A stretch of DNA of 64,000 nt from Phytophthora colocasiae (Eukaryota; Oomycota; Peronosporomycetes; Peronosporales; Peronosporaceae). The position numbers were made by a program, and so were the translations under genes. The stretch spans positions 496,001 to 560,000 of the forward strand of contig JAGKQI010000034.1 in NCBI GenBank assembly GCA_018806915.1, read 5' to 3'. Below, one piece after another: positions 31,549 through 42,200 of the stretch (the first letter of the stretch is position 1; each line of letters starts with the position of its first letter). The notes beneath the pieces are model-generated. The model was not told where the DNA came from. It saw only the letters and a list, made by a program, of their open reading frames with translations, and made no database searches.

Positions 31549-32274
31549 ATGGGAAGGCACGCGTCTGCGGCGCCGTCAACGGGGTTGGATCCACCTTCTG
31601 CGGACAAGATCAAGGTGGTCATGCTGGGCGAGGCAGCCGCGGGCAAGACGACGCTCTTCAGGCGCTGGGTGGGGACTCCTATCGACGCTGACTACATGCC
31701 GTCCACTACAGGTGAGCAAGCGGACTAATGAGTGAGCAATGCATGCAGCAAGAATCAGGGCTAACGACAACTTGTCGACGGTGCAATGCCGCGTAGCCAA
31801 CATTGGTGTCAAGTTGCTTCGACTGGAAAGACACGACCCAGTTGTTGTCGAAGTGAGTCATCTGCAATTTATTAATCGCTGCTTTGTGTGGTGACTCGCT
31901 CGTGTCTGTAGCTCTGGGACGTGCCATCGGAGTGCTACGCAGGACCAAGCATCTTCTCTCGCTACTTGCGCGGGGCTCATGCAATCATTCTTGTCTTCAG
32001 TATGCAGACGCCTTCATCATGGAAAGTGCTTCCAAAGTATCTCGACGTTGCCCGTCAAGCGATCTCAGCTGAAGCTGCCCCATCAAAGCCGGTACCAGTT
32101 GTGGTGGTAGGCAACAAGAGTGACAGCATCGCACAAGATGCTCAAAATGAGCTAGATGCTGTTCGGTCATGGTGCCATGAGCGCACATATATAAACTACG
32201 TCGAGGTGTCAGCACTCACTGAGGACTCGGCATCAGTTCTCAACACGTTAAAGCTTGTCTGTTGTAACCTATAA
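31549..32274 (+). CDS. Atypical Ras/Rab-like small GTPase
   Basis: Three exons: 31549-31711, 31797-31852, 31912-32274; 193 residues. G1/P-loop GEAAAGKTT, a conserved Thr in the switch I area (MPSTTANIGV), G4 NKSD and G5-like SAL are present. The G3 motif is LWDVPSECYAG instead of the usual WDTAGQE: the Asp stays but the Gly-Gln catalytic pair is replaced, so intrinsic GTP hydrolysis is probably low. The C-terminus ...LVCCNL ends in a CC pair as in prenylated Rabs, with two residues after it. The best description is a divergent Rab-family protein in membrane traffic. An AATAAA-like signal follows near 32303. Confidence 0.8.
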
Positions 32275-32539
32275 GGTATTCTTTTACAATCCACCATATC
32301 AAAAATAAAAAATATAAATTTTGGGGATCCCTTAACCCCCCAAGCCCGGCCGAAAAGATTTGCGCCTGTCGGCCGAACTATCGTGTACGGAAGGGTATGG
32401 GGTTTCATAGTAAATCAAAGATAAAACGTATCGTGTCCGGTCACATAACTCATGCAAACCCCCACCCCTTGATGAAGGCGGCCCTACTATCGTGTCCCAG
32501 TGGGCTTGTCAAGTCCCGCGACATAGGGAATGTACAGTA

Positions 32540-32771
32540 CACTGCGCGACAGATTAGATCGGACACCTACAAAAGTTGCTGTAGCTGCGTCAATTTTTCG
32601 AGTTGAGCCATACTATTTAGATATATGCAGGATACAGCCATGAGAAAGACGTGGCTGGTGCTAACGAACGCGAATTTGATCTCTGTAGGGTACCTCCCAT
32701 ACAACTTTCCACTTTCAGCACTGCGACAAATTAAATCGGACAAAAACACTTATACAAAGATCAAGTATAAT
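32540..32771 (+). repeat. Left TIR of Tc1/mariner-like element
   Basis: Pairs with 33887-34118 over 232 bp; I noticed only scattered differences such as one A/G change near the ATGC-GGATAC stretch. The outer direct repeat lies at its tip. The inner one, near 32720-32750, is about 180 bp inward. Confidence 0.92.
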
Positions 32772-32802
32772 CAGAATGTATGTCAATAGAAATTGATGGT
32801 GC

Positions 32803-33882
32803 ATGGGGACCCTTGTGCTCTGGTTGAGCTCCAGTTGCCACACATTATACAAGATGCATCACCCACAGAAGCCCCGCCTAACCGAACGGGAAAGAGGGAA
32901 GATCGACGGAATGTTTGAAGCCGGAAAGAGCAAGCGCAGCATTGCTCGTAGTCTAAACAGAAGCCCCGACACTATTTGCCGCGCGTTGGCCCCACAGCCT
33001 CCTCCAAGAGCTCGAATGGACGCTAAGCCCCATAAGCGCCGTGGGCCTGTGCCCGTACTTACTGAACGCGACCTCAGGCGCCTTGTCCGTTTAGCAGCAC
33101 GAGGAGAGCACTCGGCCTCGCAGCTGAAAGATGAGCTCCAGCTCAATGCTCACGTGAGGACTATACAACGCGTCCTAGCAAAGGTGGACTGGCTAGTGTT
33201 CACGAAAATGGTCAACACACTACCACTCAAGCCGGAGGACAAAGCCAAACGCAAGGCGTGGGCTCGAGAGAAGCTTCTGCTCAAGGATAGCGGGACCTTT
33301 TGGGATTCCATTATCTTCTCAGACGAAACGAAATGGAATCTGGACGGTCCCGATGGCTTTCAAAACTATTGGCGGGATTTGCGACGGCCGCCACGTACTA
33401 CGAAACGAAGGCAGGCAGGTGGTGGTTCGGTTATGGTCTGGGCTGCATTTAGCGCACGTGGTAAGTCACAACTTGTAGTTTTGACTGGCAAGCAGAACTC
33501 GGATGACTACGTGTACACATTGTCCGAGTTTCTGCTTCCTTTTGCTCATCTAAACTACGGTACAGACTTTATCTTTCAGCAAGATAATGCCAGTATTCAC
33601 ACCTCAGCCCGCACGAAGGACTTCTTTGCTGACCAAGAAATCACGGTGCTCGACTGGCCATCTAAGTCACCGGATTTAAATCCGATAGAAAATTTGTGGT
33701 CAATCATGAGCAAAAGAGTTTACAATAACGGCAAGCAGTTTGATAAGGTACCTGATCTGAAGGAAGCGCTATTCGACGCCTGGAATTCTATCCCAACGGC
33801 GATGTTACAGTCTCTCATAGAATCAATGCCTCGGCGTTGCGTAGAAGTAATCGGTGTGAATGGAGATAGAACACATTACTAA
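32803..33882 (+). CDS. Tc1/mariner transposase, DD34E
   Basis: 359 residues, or 342 if the ATG at 32854 (MHHPQKPRLTERERGKI) is used, which I find more natural. The N-terminal half holds two helix-turn-helix parts: KSKRSIARSLNRSPDTICRA and a second at ~88-130, with a basic GRPR-like patch (KRRGPVPVL) between. Catalytic residues are Asp174 in IFSDETKW, Asp261 in FQQDNASIH and Glu296 in SPDLNPIENLW; the last two are separated by 34 residues, the Tc1 spacing. It cuts and pastes the element at TA sites. No stop or frame break is seen. Confidence 0.93.
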   Translation: MGTLVLWLSSSCHTLYKMHHPQKPRLTERERGKIDGMFEAGKSKRSIARSLNRSPDTICRALAPQPPPRARMDAKPHKRRGPVPVLTERDLRRLVRLAARGEHSASQLKDELQLNAHVRTIQRVLAKVDWLVFTKMVNTLPLKPEDKAKRKAWAREKLLLKDSGTFWDSIIFSDETKWNLDGPDGFQNYWRDLRRPPRTTKRRQAGGGSVMVWAAFSARGKSQLVVLTGKQNSDDYVYTLSEFLLPFAHLNYGTDFIFQQDNASIHTSARTKDFFADQEITVLDWPSKSPDLNPIENLWSIMSKRVYNNGKQFDKVPDLKEALFDAWNSIPTAMLQSLIESMPRRCVEVIGVNGDRTHY

Positions 33883-33886
33883 ATAA

Positions 33887-34118
33887 ATTATACTTGATCT
33901 TTGTATAAGTGTTTTTGTCCGATTTAATTTGTCGCAGTGCTGAAAGTGGAAAGTTGTATGGGAGGTACCCTACAGAGATCAAATTCGCGTTCGTTAGCAC
34001 CAGCCACGTCTTTCTCATGGCTGTATCCCGCATATATCTAAATAGTATGGCTCAACTCGAAAAATTGACGCAGCTACAGCAACTTTTGTAGGTGTCCGAT
34101 CTAATCTGTCGCGCAGTG
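33887..34118 (-). repeat. Right TIR of Tc1/mariner-like element
   Basis: Inverted partner of 32540-32771, same length, with the outer and inner direct repeats in mirror order. It begins 4 bp after the transposase stop codon. Confidence 0.92.
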
Positions 34119-34399
34119 TATATGCTATGTTATCGTGTATAGCGCGACAAGAGAAACGCATGTCGAAATAGAGACTAGACAATCATGTGAAAGAGACAAT
34201 GATTTTTTTCTCGAGATTTAGAGACCCAAACCAGCTGCTGATCAGCACGAAAAGCTTATACGGAAGAGAAGTCAAAATTGCGGGCCTTCCAGCAATCAAA
34301 TGTGCCGTAAACCTTTCCACCAGCAATCATTGGTCAACAGTCGCCGTAGCCACTCGACGACGCTGACGCGCCCCATCTTCGATTTCGCCAGAGCTTTCA

Positions 34400-35200
34400 C
34401 TATCCTCTGTCACCCGGACTCGGAGGTTGCGCTTGGGTCGGTTTGTTCGCTCCATTGCTCCAACACACGTGCCAGATTTCGAAGCAGGTACGGCCTTTGC
34501 CGTCGACAGCATGCTTGACCTTGTTGCACAGGTAGACTGGGGAGGTTATACCCTCACCCGTCTTCTTGTCCAGCGTTACCAGCTCGCAGAGATTGCACTG
34601 GAAAGACGTATCACCGCCCGTGACTTTTGTCTTTAGTAACGAGCACACCTTACATGCTCTCTGCCGTCTCTTTTTGCTTCCATCGATGTTGCCTTTGCGT
34701 TTGTCTTCGGTCGGGACTGGCATGTGCGTAGCTCTGGACGCTACACGTCGCTTAGATGGAGTCAGATCCGGGCTACGACAGCGCTGTAATTCTACCCAGT
34801 CCGTGGCGGTGATCTGACACAGCTCCAGGTGTAGCTGCTTCATGAACGCGATGTGTGAAACCTTGGGTTTGCTTGCTGCTACACGAGCATGATTGTAGAC
34901 AATAAATGCGTTTACTACAGCAAGGTCCACCAACCCCAAGAAAAGACTCTTGTAGTATTTCTTGAACCGGACAGCAAGCTGCAGGGAGTACCTATAAACA
35001 TGTACGATACACGATTAGAATTGATCCAATCTTGGATTATACACGATAACATACCTTTGGAGTCGTAACTGATCGTGTACGTCCACGCCGCCCATAGTCT
35101 TTCACAAGTCTCGGGCACGCTACCTCCTCCTGCTCTCCGCTCTTTGCACGACGAACAACGCGGTCGAGCGCAGTACTTCCGCCTGTAGACAGGAGATAAA
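34400..35200 (-). pseudogene. piggyBac-like transposase, C-terminal part, interrupted and frameshifted
   Basis: The minus strand from 35200 reads YLLSTGGSTALDRVVRRAKS, then CPRLVKDY. The piggyBac hallmark MGGVDVHDQLRLQ follows but in another frame, so bases were lost between them. After a 63-bp intron (34992-35054) the frame continues RYSLQLAVRFKKYYKSLF and GLVDLAVVNAFIVYN, then a Cys-rich zinc-like tail (CKVC, CNLC, CFEIWH). Its catalytic half lies at 47189-47575, beyond the Gypsy element that split the gene. The frame ends at 34400, but another frame looks coding just past it (RTNRPKRNLRVRV), suggesting a second frame break. Non-functional in this copy. Confidence 0.82.
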
Positions 35201-36853
35201 TGTGGTAAAGCACATCTCGATTTTTCGTACTTACTCGAGAAATACATGGGATTAGTATGGTGGACCGATGGCTGCTTCCGATCGCTTTGGACGACGCTAG
35301 TTCAGTGAGATTTTGCTTGATCCAGTGCTGTAAACCCATGATCACTGCAGATATGGGTGGATATTTCTCGATCACGCTTCGAGTGTATACTGTATACTCA
35401 GTCCAAGCCAAAGTGTGATCTGCTGATTATCACCGTCGATAGATATTCTTGAGGTCGAAAGACTGTGATCCTCGATGGAGAGGTACACGTGACACCCCAG
35501 GAGTGAAGATCACCGAGGATCCAGTCGATTCGGCAGTCATGAGAGGAGACCAACTAGGATTGCTGACGATCTTGAGTTTAAGTGTGATCCACGGAGGCAG
35601 TCATGTTTAAGCGATAGGCTGTGGGGTGGAGTTCACGTCAGTGAAGATCATCAGCTCGAACTAAGTGTAATTAGCCGACGCGATGTGAAGATCGGCGAAG
35701 ATTGACTGAGAATGGTGAACGGAGACCGGTGATCTTACATTATGCCTCTAAGAGCAAGGATCGATGCTCGCTAACTGTGGCACGGGTTCGCGAGCGGATA
35801 TCACGGTTAATCAAGTGTAATCGGTGGCAGTGGAGTGGTGATTGACAATAATCAAGTCATATCGAGTGGCAAGAAGGAAGGAGCAAGGGTGTTGCCACGT
35901 GATCGGCTTTGGCATGGTCCTAGGTGGATACGATCTTGACTCACGGTCCAGCCCGGCGCTCGCGACCCTCCCATTGGCCTGATCCTGATTCCCTGGAGGA
36001 CGACCAAGCGGGATCACGCGCGATCAAGTCCCGATCAGGGAGCGATCAAGTCCCGATCAAGTGCGAGATCAAGTCCCGGTTAAGTACGAGATCAAGCTTC
36101 GGTTAAGTACGGAATCGGCTCAAGATCAGGGTTAGGGGAACCAAGCTAGGGATCAGCTATGTAGCCAGTGTCATGTGATCGTAGGATAGTAAATCAGGAT
36201 GGGATTAGTAGGCATAGGAATAACCATAAACAGACTCGAATTTGCCCTGAACCACTCAAGTGTCTTCGCTACGCCTGGAACCGGGAACTACATTGGCCCT
36301 ACAAGCGTCAGGAAGGTAAGGATACGTGACCTAGTATAGCGGTTAAGTCTGGATAATATATTGGCCAGCTTTGCCCTATCTAGCGAACTATCCTTTAAGT
36401 GCATACATCGGATCGGAAGGAATTGGTTGTTTAGCCTAAGGATCCCGTCGAATCTCGCCCCCTCAAGACCCCCGCTATCGGAAGCGGAAAACAACGAAAG
36501 GAAGGGACTGAATCCCGAACATTGGACTATTGGAAGACCTGGATCAAGAACCAGGCACCCGGATCAAGGCTCGAGAACTCGCCTACGACCGGGATCAAGT
36601 ACCCCGAGGTGGAGTGAAGAACTTCCACGCCGCCTCAAACCCCTGCGTCACCCAAGACCTTCTTCTCGTCCCAAGACATCTTCAGAAGTTACCTGGAAGA
36701 GCGTAACCCGCCTACCGACGGGTACACAAGGTGAACACTACACGCAACAAGATCACGGATCATCGGGGGACCCCCTCCGTTAGTCGGTGTCTGGGCGCAA
36801 GTGGCGATCGCGATCGGCCTCAACCAGATTTTGGCCAGATCCGCTCCACCACA
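35201..36853 (+). repeat. 5' LTR of Gypsy element (LTR type A, 1653 bp)
   Basis: Begins TGTGGTAAAGCAC and ends CTCCACCACA. Near 36040-36110 it has about three 23-bp repeat units (core CAAGCTTCGGTTAAG). The 3' LTR has six, which accounts for 69 of the 70 bp length difference. An in-frame open reading stretch runs from 36731 through the end of the LTR into gag. Confidence 0.93.
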
Positions 36854-39181
36854 ATGGTGCGCGTGCCCGGATCTTCTGGTGACTTCGGATATCACCGTGA
36901 GTCCCAAGAAGATGTCAAGGTAAAAGAAGAACAAGGGGAAGAAGTGCCTACGAATGTTGGATCGACGGAGGCACCACTGAAAACAGAAAGATCCACAGAT
37001 CAGCAGAGTTCTGGGAGGATCTCTACTGACAGGCACGAGGCAGACCTGGATCGCAATCCAGATCTCGAAGAAAAACCTCGAATTCCTCCCAAGGCCCCTT
37101 CGAGGGCCATTGCGGATCTCGATGAGAATCGAGATCCGCACACGAGCGATAAGGAATCAGCAAAGCTGAAACCTAACCTGCTCACCAAGTCCACTGTTGC
37201 CTCAAGATCGACCAAGAAAAAGAAGATCAAGAGCACCCGGACGAAATTGAAAGCTCCAGACTCAGAGCCAGAAGATGTGATCAACCCAGGATCAACGATC
37301 ACCAAGGACGCGATCGAGCAGGCCTACTACAGGAAGAGGCTAAGCGAGATCTTGCTTAACGATCCGGTTCTTACGATCATACAAGTCCGCCAGATCGGTA
37401 ACCTCACAGGCCCAGTGTCGAAGCCCCGGACTAGCTCTGACCGCCTGAACGCGGTGAAGATCCTACTTGATCTGCTCCAAGAAGCTGGTTTGGTGGCTGG
37501 AGAGTTCGACCCAAACTCTCTATTTGACTTGGAACTGCAAGCGATTCAATCTGCGACCCATGATCTATTCGACTCCCTCAAGATCTTGGTCGGCGAGCGC
37601 CTACTGACGCCCGACCCAGGCTATCAGACTGGGTCGTCATGCTACGCGTCAGCGACCTCGGAACCAGACTCAGATAGCCCGAGAGGGTTGCAACGCATGT
37701 CGTTAGGGCCCTCCGGCGCCAAGTTCCTGAAATCGCGTGTGAAGAAACAGGATACGCGATCGGTGGCCGCAAAGCTGGAGGTCAAGATGCCCGATCAGCA
37801 AGAATATCGCCGGATCCGGACGGACCAGACCGCGCCGACGACTAATTCCACTGGATCGAGCAACAAGTTGGACGACTACTTTCAAATGGCGATGGATCGT
37901 TTCTTGAAAGAACGGAATCTCGCGACACCCCGATCGCCGATCAAAGGGGAGTTGGATGTTGAAATGGAGTCCGTCACGGCCTCGGATCCGGATGCATGGG
38001 AATACGATCCGGACGATCTGGGCATACCAAGTTCCGGTGGACAGATGTCGAGCCGAGCCACGATCGCATCCGCGGCGATCGGTCAAGGAGGATCGTCGAT
38101 GATCCAGCGGGTCCGGATCTCAGCGATCTCGGATCTGAAAGATTTTGCGGGTAAAGATCTGGACGAAGATCGCGCTCGGGCCTGGATCAGTAAGGTCAAG
38201 TCAGCGTTCCAGCGCGATCAGGCTACGGAAGAAGAGAAATGCCTCACGTTTGCAGATCTGATGGTGGGACCGGCAAAGAACTGGTACAGGCAGCTCAGTC
38301 GAACGACGAAAACCAAGTGGGCGGATCTGTTGGACAGTTTCCAGACCCAATATTGTGGGTTGGGTATGTCGGTCGCGTGGCAATACTATCACGCTCGCAA
38401 GCGATCGGAAGAAACTCCTCTCGATTATCTCTACCGGCTCAACGTGGCGGCTTTGCGCGCTAGGCTGAAGATCAAGGTTGGGAACCCTAAGGCCCGCCGA
38501 GAACATGTGGACCATTATATCGAGACCTTGGGAGACCCGGAATTAGCCGATCGGCTGACCCTGCTCCGGCTAAGTGACGTCGACGAGCTTGAGGAGGTAC
38601 TTCGTGCCCGGGAACGGGCGAAAAGCAGACAGCGTAAATCTGCGTTTGGATCGAAGTACAGACAAAAGGCACCGGCCAGTGCCCTGGCAGCACCCACCCG
38701 AGCGGTGGTACGGGCGATCCAAACCCACGATCCGAGCTCGGAATCGGAAGAAATATCCGGATCGGACGGATCCGATTCTGAAGGCGATCTCCGGAGGATA
38801 TATCTTGCCGCGTCAGAAGACAAGCAGATCGGTACTGGGGGCGCTCCCCACCAACAGGATCAGGCGCGATCGCACACGAACGCGCAAGATCGAGGCCGGA
38901 TCACGGATCGCAGGGGATCAGATCACGATCGAGGTCGCTGTTCGCACTGTGGATCACGGAAGCACATGGATCTGGACTGCTGGAGACGTCTAACCTGTGA
39001 CAAGTGCGGAAAGAGGGGTCACCCGACGGATCGCTGTCTATATACCTGCCGTGGTTGTGGGGAGATCCATGAAGCTGGAGAATGCCCCATGGAAGAATTC
39101 TACAACCAGATCCGCAAGTGGTACGATCCGACCCGACACGCCGGACTGTTCCCCGAGAAGGTGGAAAAGATGTTAAACTAG
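36854..39181 (+). CDS. gag: Gag polyprotein of Gypsy element
   Basis: Counted from the ATG at the first internal base, 775 residues; the frame is also open upstream to an ATG at 36731 within the LTR. The N-terminal ~400 residues are polar and low-complexity. A retrotransposon gag (capsid-like) domain lies at ~436-585 (e.g. GPAKNWYRQL, WADLLDSFQTQY, TPLDYLYRLN). The C-terminus has two CX2CX4HX4C zinc knuckles, CSHCGSRKHMDLDC and CDKCGKRGHPTDRC, and a third, shorter CRGCGEIHEAGEC. These form virus-like particles and bind RNA. It ends at TAG 39179-39181 directly after a slippery heptamer. Confidence 0.92.
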   Translation: MVRVPGSSGDFGYHRESQEDVKVKEEQGEEVPTNVGSTEAPLKTERSTDQQSSGRISTDRHEADLDRNPDLEEKPRIPPKAPSRAIADLDENRDPHTSDKESAKLKPNLLTKSTVASRSTKKKKIKSTRTKLKAPDSEPEDVINPGSTITKDAIEQAYYRKRLSEILLNDPVLTIIQVRQIGNLTGPVSKPRTSSDRLNAVKILLDLLQEAGLVAGEFDPNSLFDLELQAIQSATHDLFDSLKILVGERLLTPDPGYQTGSSCYASATSEPDSDSPRGLQRMSLGPSGAKFLKSRVKKQDTRSVAAKLEVKMPDQQEYRRIRTDQTAPTTNSTGSSNKLDDYFQMAMDRFLKERNLATPRSPIKGELDVEMESVTASDPDAWEYDPDDLGIPSSGGQMSSRATIASAAIGQGGSSMIQRVRISAISDLKDFAGKDLDEDRARAWISKVKSAFQRDQATEEEKCLTFADLMVGPAKNWYRQLSRTTKTKWADLLDSFQTQYCGLGMSVAWQYYHARKRSEETPLDYLYRLNVAALRARLKIKVGNPKARREHVDHYIETLGDPELADRLTLLRLSDVDELEEVLRARERAKSRQRKSAFGSKYRQKAPASALAAPTRAVVRAIQTHDPSSESEEISGSDGSDSEGDLRRIYLAASEDKQIGTGGAPHQQDQARSHTNAQDRGRITDRRGSDHDRGRCSHCGSRKHMDLDCWRRLTCDKCGKRGHPTDRCLYTCRGCGEIHEAGECPMEEFYNQIRKWYDPTRHAGLFPEKVEKMLN
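36855..36871 (+). promoter_or_regulatory. Candidate tRNA primer-binding site
   Basis: TGGTGCGCGTGCCCGGA starts 1 bp after the 5' LTR with the TGG expected from pairing to a tRNA 3' CCA. It overlaps the first gag codons after the LTR (the A of ATG is base 36854). I cannot name the tRNA without the genome's tRNA set. Confidence 0.55.
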
Positions 39182-39212
39182 GACGCTCGCCGGTTTGGAA
39201 ACCGGTACGAGC
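39172..39212 (+). promoter_or_regulatory. -1 programmed ribosomal frameshift site (gag/pol)
   Basis: Slippery heptamer GTTAAAC at 39172-39178 abuts the gag stop TAG. After a 6-nt spacer there is a strong hairpin: GCTCG/CGAGC (39185-39189 with 39108+100-type partner at 39208-39212) and CCGGTT/AACCGG (39190-39195 with 39200-39205), with a TGGA loop and a 2-nt bulge. GTTAAAC is a known -1 slippery sequence in some RNA viruses. Slipping back one base moves ribosomes into the pol frame exactly here. Confidence 0.82.
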
Positions 39213-42200
39213 CGAGCGTTCTGAGTACTGCATCTATGCATATGTGAACAAGAAATCGAGAGATCAAGATAGGGAGAATTCGGATCTGCGCGGTAATACA
39301 TGTAAGTTGCATTCGTATACTGCCAGGATCGCGAGTCTTCCCCGGATCGATGAGTTCTCTCGATCTGGTGCGGAGGTGGCCTTGGATCTGAAGGAAGGAG
39401 AATCCAGGGGGTATTGGAAATATCACGCACCAGGAAAATGGTTCCGCCAAGCCAAGATCTCAGGCAAGATCAATCATGAAAGAGCGATCTTGCTCCTGGA
39501 CACTGGCGCCGAGGTATCCATCTTGGATACCGCCTTTGCTCGTAAGGTTGGGTGCCACTTTGACACTAGTCAGAGACAGGAGTGTGTTGGGATCGGTGAT
39601 AATGTGTACACCACCGAGGGAAGAACGAGGATCAAGATCACGCTTGCGGGATACTTGGTCTACTTTTTCGATATTTGGATCGGGGATCTATCCGGACAAG
39701 ACGCTATCTTGGGTATGGATTTCATGATCCCGGCTGGGGTCCGGATGGATCTAGCGAAAGGATCAATGTGTCTACCTAATGAAGTGGGGATCCCACTTAA
39801 TGGTCGTAAGAGATTATATGGGGAAAAGGTAAGATCGGTGAAGCTGGAAGGAGATTTGAGTATACCGGTTGGGGAATCTGAGGAGATCGCATCAAGAGTG
39901 AAACTATCAGCGACGGAGAAATTATGGGTGACCAGAGGCGACCGATGGGTACCTACTGTGGTGGAAGGACCCGGACGGACTCGGTACTTAGCGATCACGA
40001 ATCTGAGCGAGAAGATTCTACGATTGGATCACCGATTACATGTCGGAATGGTACTCGATCAAGAAAAAGTCCCTCGATACCCCGGGTTTGTATCGGTCGG
40101 ATCGCGGCGTTACATGGAATGGCAGAACTTGGCTCTAGAAGCGACAGTAGACGCAAGATCAGTACCTAAAACACCCGTAGAAGCCCCGCTGCCGGCAGTC
40201 GAACGGCCAACTTACGCTACACCGCGATCCATACTCCGCCGGGGTGGGACGACCAAGAACGATCTCGATCCTGCATCGACATCGACATCGGAACCCCGAT
40301 CACCAACTCGATCGACCGATGTGGCCGAAGTCAAGGTCGCGTTTCTCAAGCCACAACCGGACCCCACGGAAACCCTACCGCTCACGATCAGTCCCAACAG
40401 GGCCCCGAGTGGCGAAGCTGGGGGCGGTGAGACGAATGAGAGCTTGTCAGATCAGGCCCCAGTTCGAACAGATCGGACAGGTGAAGAAAAGACTGGAGTG
40501 AACACAGAAAATCCAAATTTCAAAATCGAGATCAAACCGACGTCCGACGCGGATGCCATCTCCACGGTCGAGGACACCCCGATCCTAACAGCCAAGGACG
40601 ACAAACTTCAGGATCCATCAACGAATGAACCCGATCCGACATCTCCTGATGGAATTGAGAATGCCGATCAGACCCACTTACACGAAGGCGGTGATTTTGC
40701 GGCCGAAGATCTGGCCGATAACCTCGCAGTAGTGCCAGAGATCCAGATGTCCACCACTGAAGAAGTCAGGATCGAGGATCTACAAGTGGGAAGTCCCGTG
40801 TCCGCTACCCCGAAAGAGATCGAGAAACTTCGACAGATCATTTGGAAGAAACGACATCTTCTGATCGGGAAAGGAAACGCGCTTCCTCCAGCGGCCCAGG
40901 GTGTGATATGTGACATCGATGTCGGCGATGCAAGGCCAATTGCACAACGAGTCCGAAAGGTGGCGCCACAATTTCGCGAGAAAGTATCAGACCTTATTAA
41001 AGGACTCCTAGCCGCCAAGATCATTCGGCCATCGACCTCGCCATGGGCATCTCCAATCGTGGTGATCATCAAGAAGAATGGCGTAGACATTCGGCTGTGC
41101 ATCGATTATCGGCTGGTGAACAGCCTCACGAGACTGATGATCTACCCGATGCCCTTGATCAATGACCTGCTAGAAGATCTCGACAAGGTTCTATGGTATT
41201 GCTCGCTGGACATGGCCAGTGGATTCTGGGTCGTGTCTATGACTGACCGAGCTCGCGCGATCTCGGCTTTCATCACTCCATTTGGCCTCTTCGAGTGGAA
41301 TCGCATGCCGTTCGGGCTGAAGAACGCCCCTCAGATCTATCAACGTCTCGTAGACAATGCCCTATATGGATTTTTGAAGATCTCCCAGTCCGGAGATGCG
41401 GAAGGCTCTGCGGATGTGTTCGAATCAGGAATCCCGGAAGATCCCGGTCGCCCGTCGGTGCTAGGACGGAGATCATACATCGATGATATCTTGATCACGG
41501 CTGGATCATGGGGTCAAATGTGCGATCGGGTAGAAGACCTATTGGAGGCCTGTGATAAGTGGAATCTCTCGATCAGCGTGACAAAGAGCTTCTGGGGCAT
41601 GGATAAGGTGGAATATCTCGGGCACAAGGTGTCGATCGATGGACTAGAGGCAAACCCGAAGGACCTGAAATCCCTGACGGATCTACCGTTCCCAGGATCG
41701 CTCCGATCTATGCAGTCCTTCTTAGGGAGCCTGAACTATTATAGTCGGTTCATCGAGGATTACGCGATCTACGCATCGGTTCTGTATGAACTACGTGAAG
41801 TGGAGTTCGCAGAACTGAGGAGGCGACCGGACTTACGAAAGATCATGGACAGAACGAACCCGATCTCCCATGATCCTACTAAGACAGAGTCAGATCGAGA
41901 TGGATCGCGAGGCATTTCGGGTCAAGGAGGCGGTAGTGCCCCGGGCCCAGACTTGGGGGCGACGTGTTCCTCCAGATCGAGCGAAATTAAGGTCGCCACG
42001 GAACTCAAGACGGAGGATGAGAGGTGGAGTAGAGCGCATGGGGCGTTCACAGCCTTGAAAGCTAAGATCGCATCGACTCCGGTCCTCCGCCACTTCGATA
42101 CGGCGAAAGTGCCTGTGGTGATCGTATATGCCAGCGACTGGGCGATCTCCGCTGCGTTGACGCAAGAACATGACCAGGTCTATCACCCGGTCGCGTTCGC

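Larger units (their letters stand above)
32540..34118 (+). mobile_element. Complete Tc1/mariner-like DNA transposon, IR/DR type
   Basis: 1579 bp bounded by TA on both sides (32538-32539 and 34119-34120), as expected for Tc1/mariner insertion. Terminal inverted repeats of 232 bp (32540-32771 and 33887-34118) are almost identical. Each TIR holds two related direct repeats, an outer CACTGCGCGACAGATTAGAT and an inner CACTGCGACAAATTAAAT, which recalls the IR/DR layout of Sleeping Beauty-like elements. The transposase frame between them is intact. Near-identical TIRs and an open gene suggest recent, possibly current, mobility. Confidence 0.93.
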
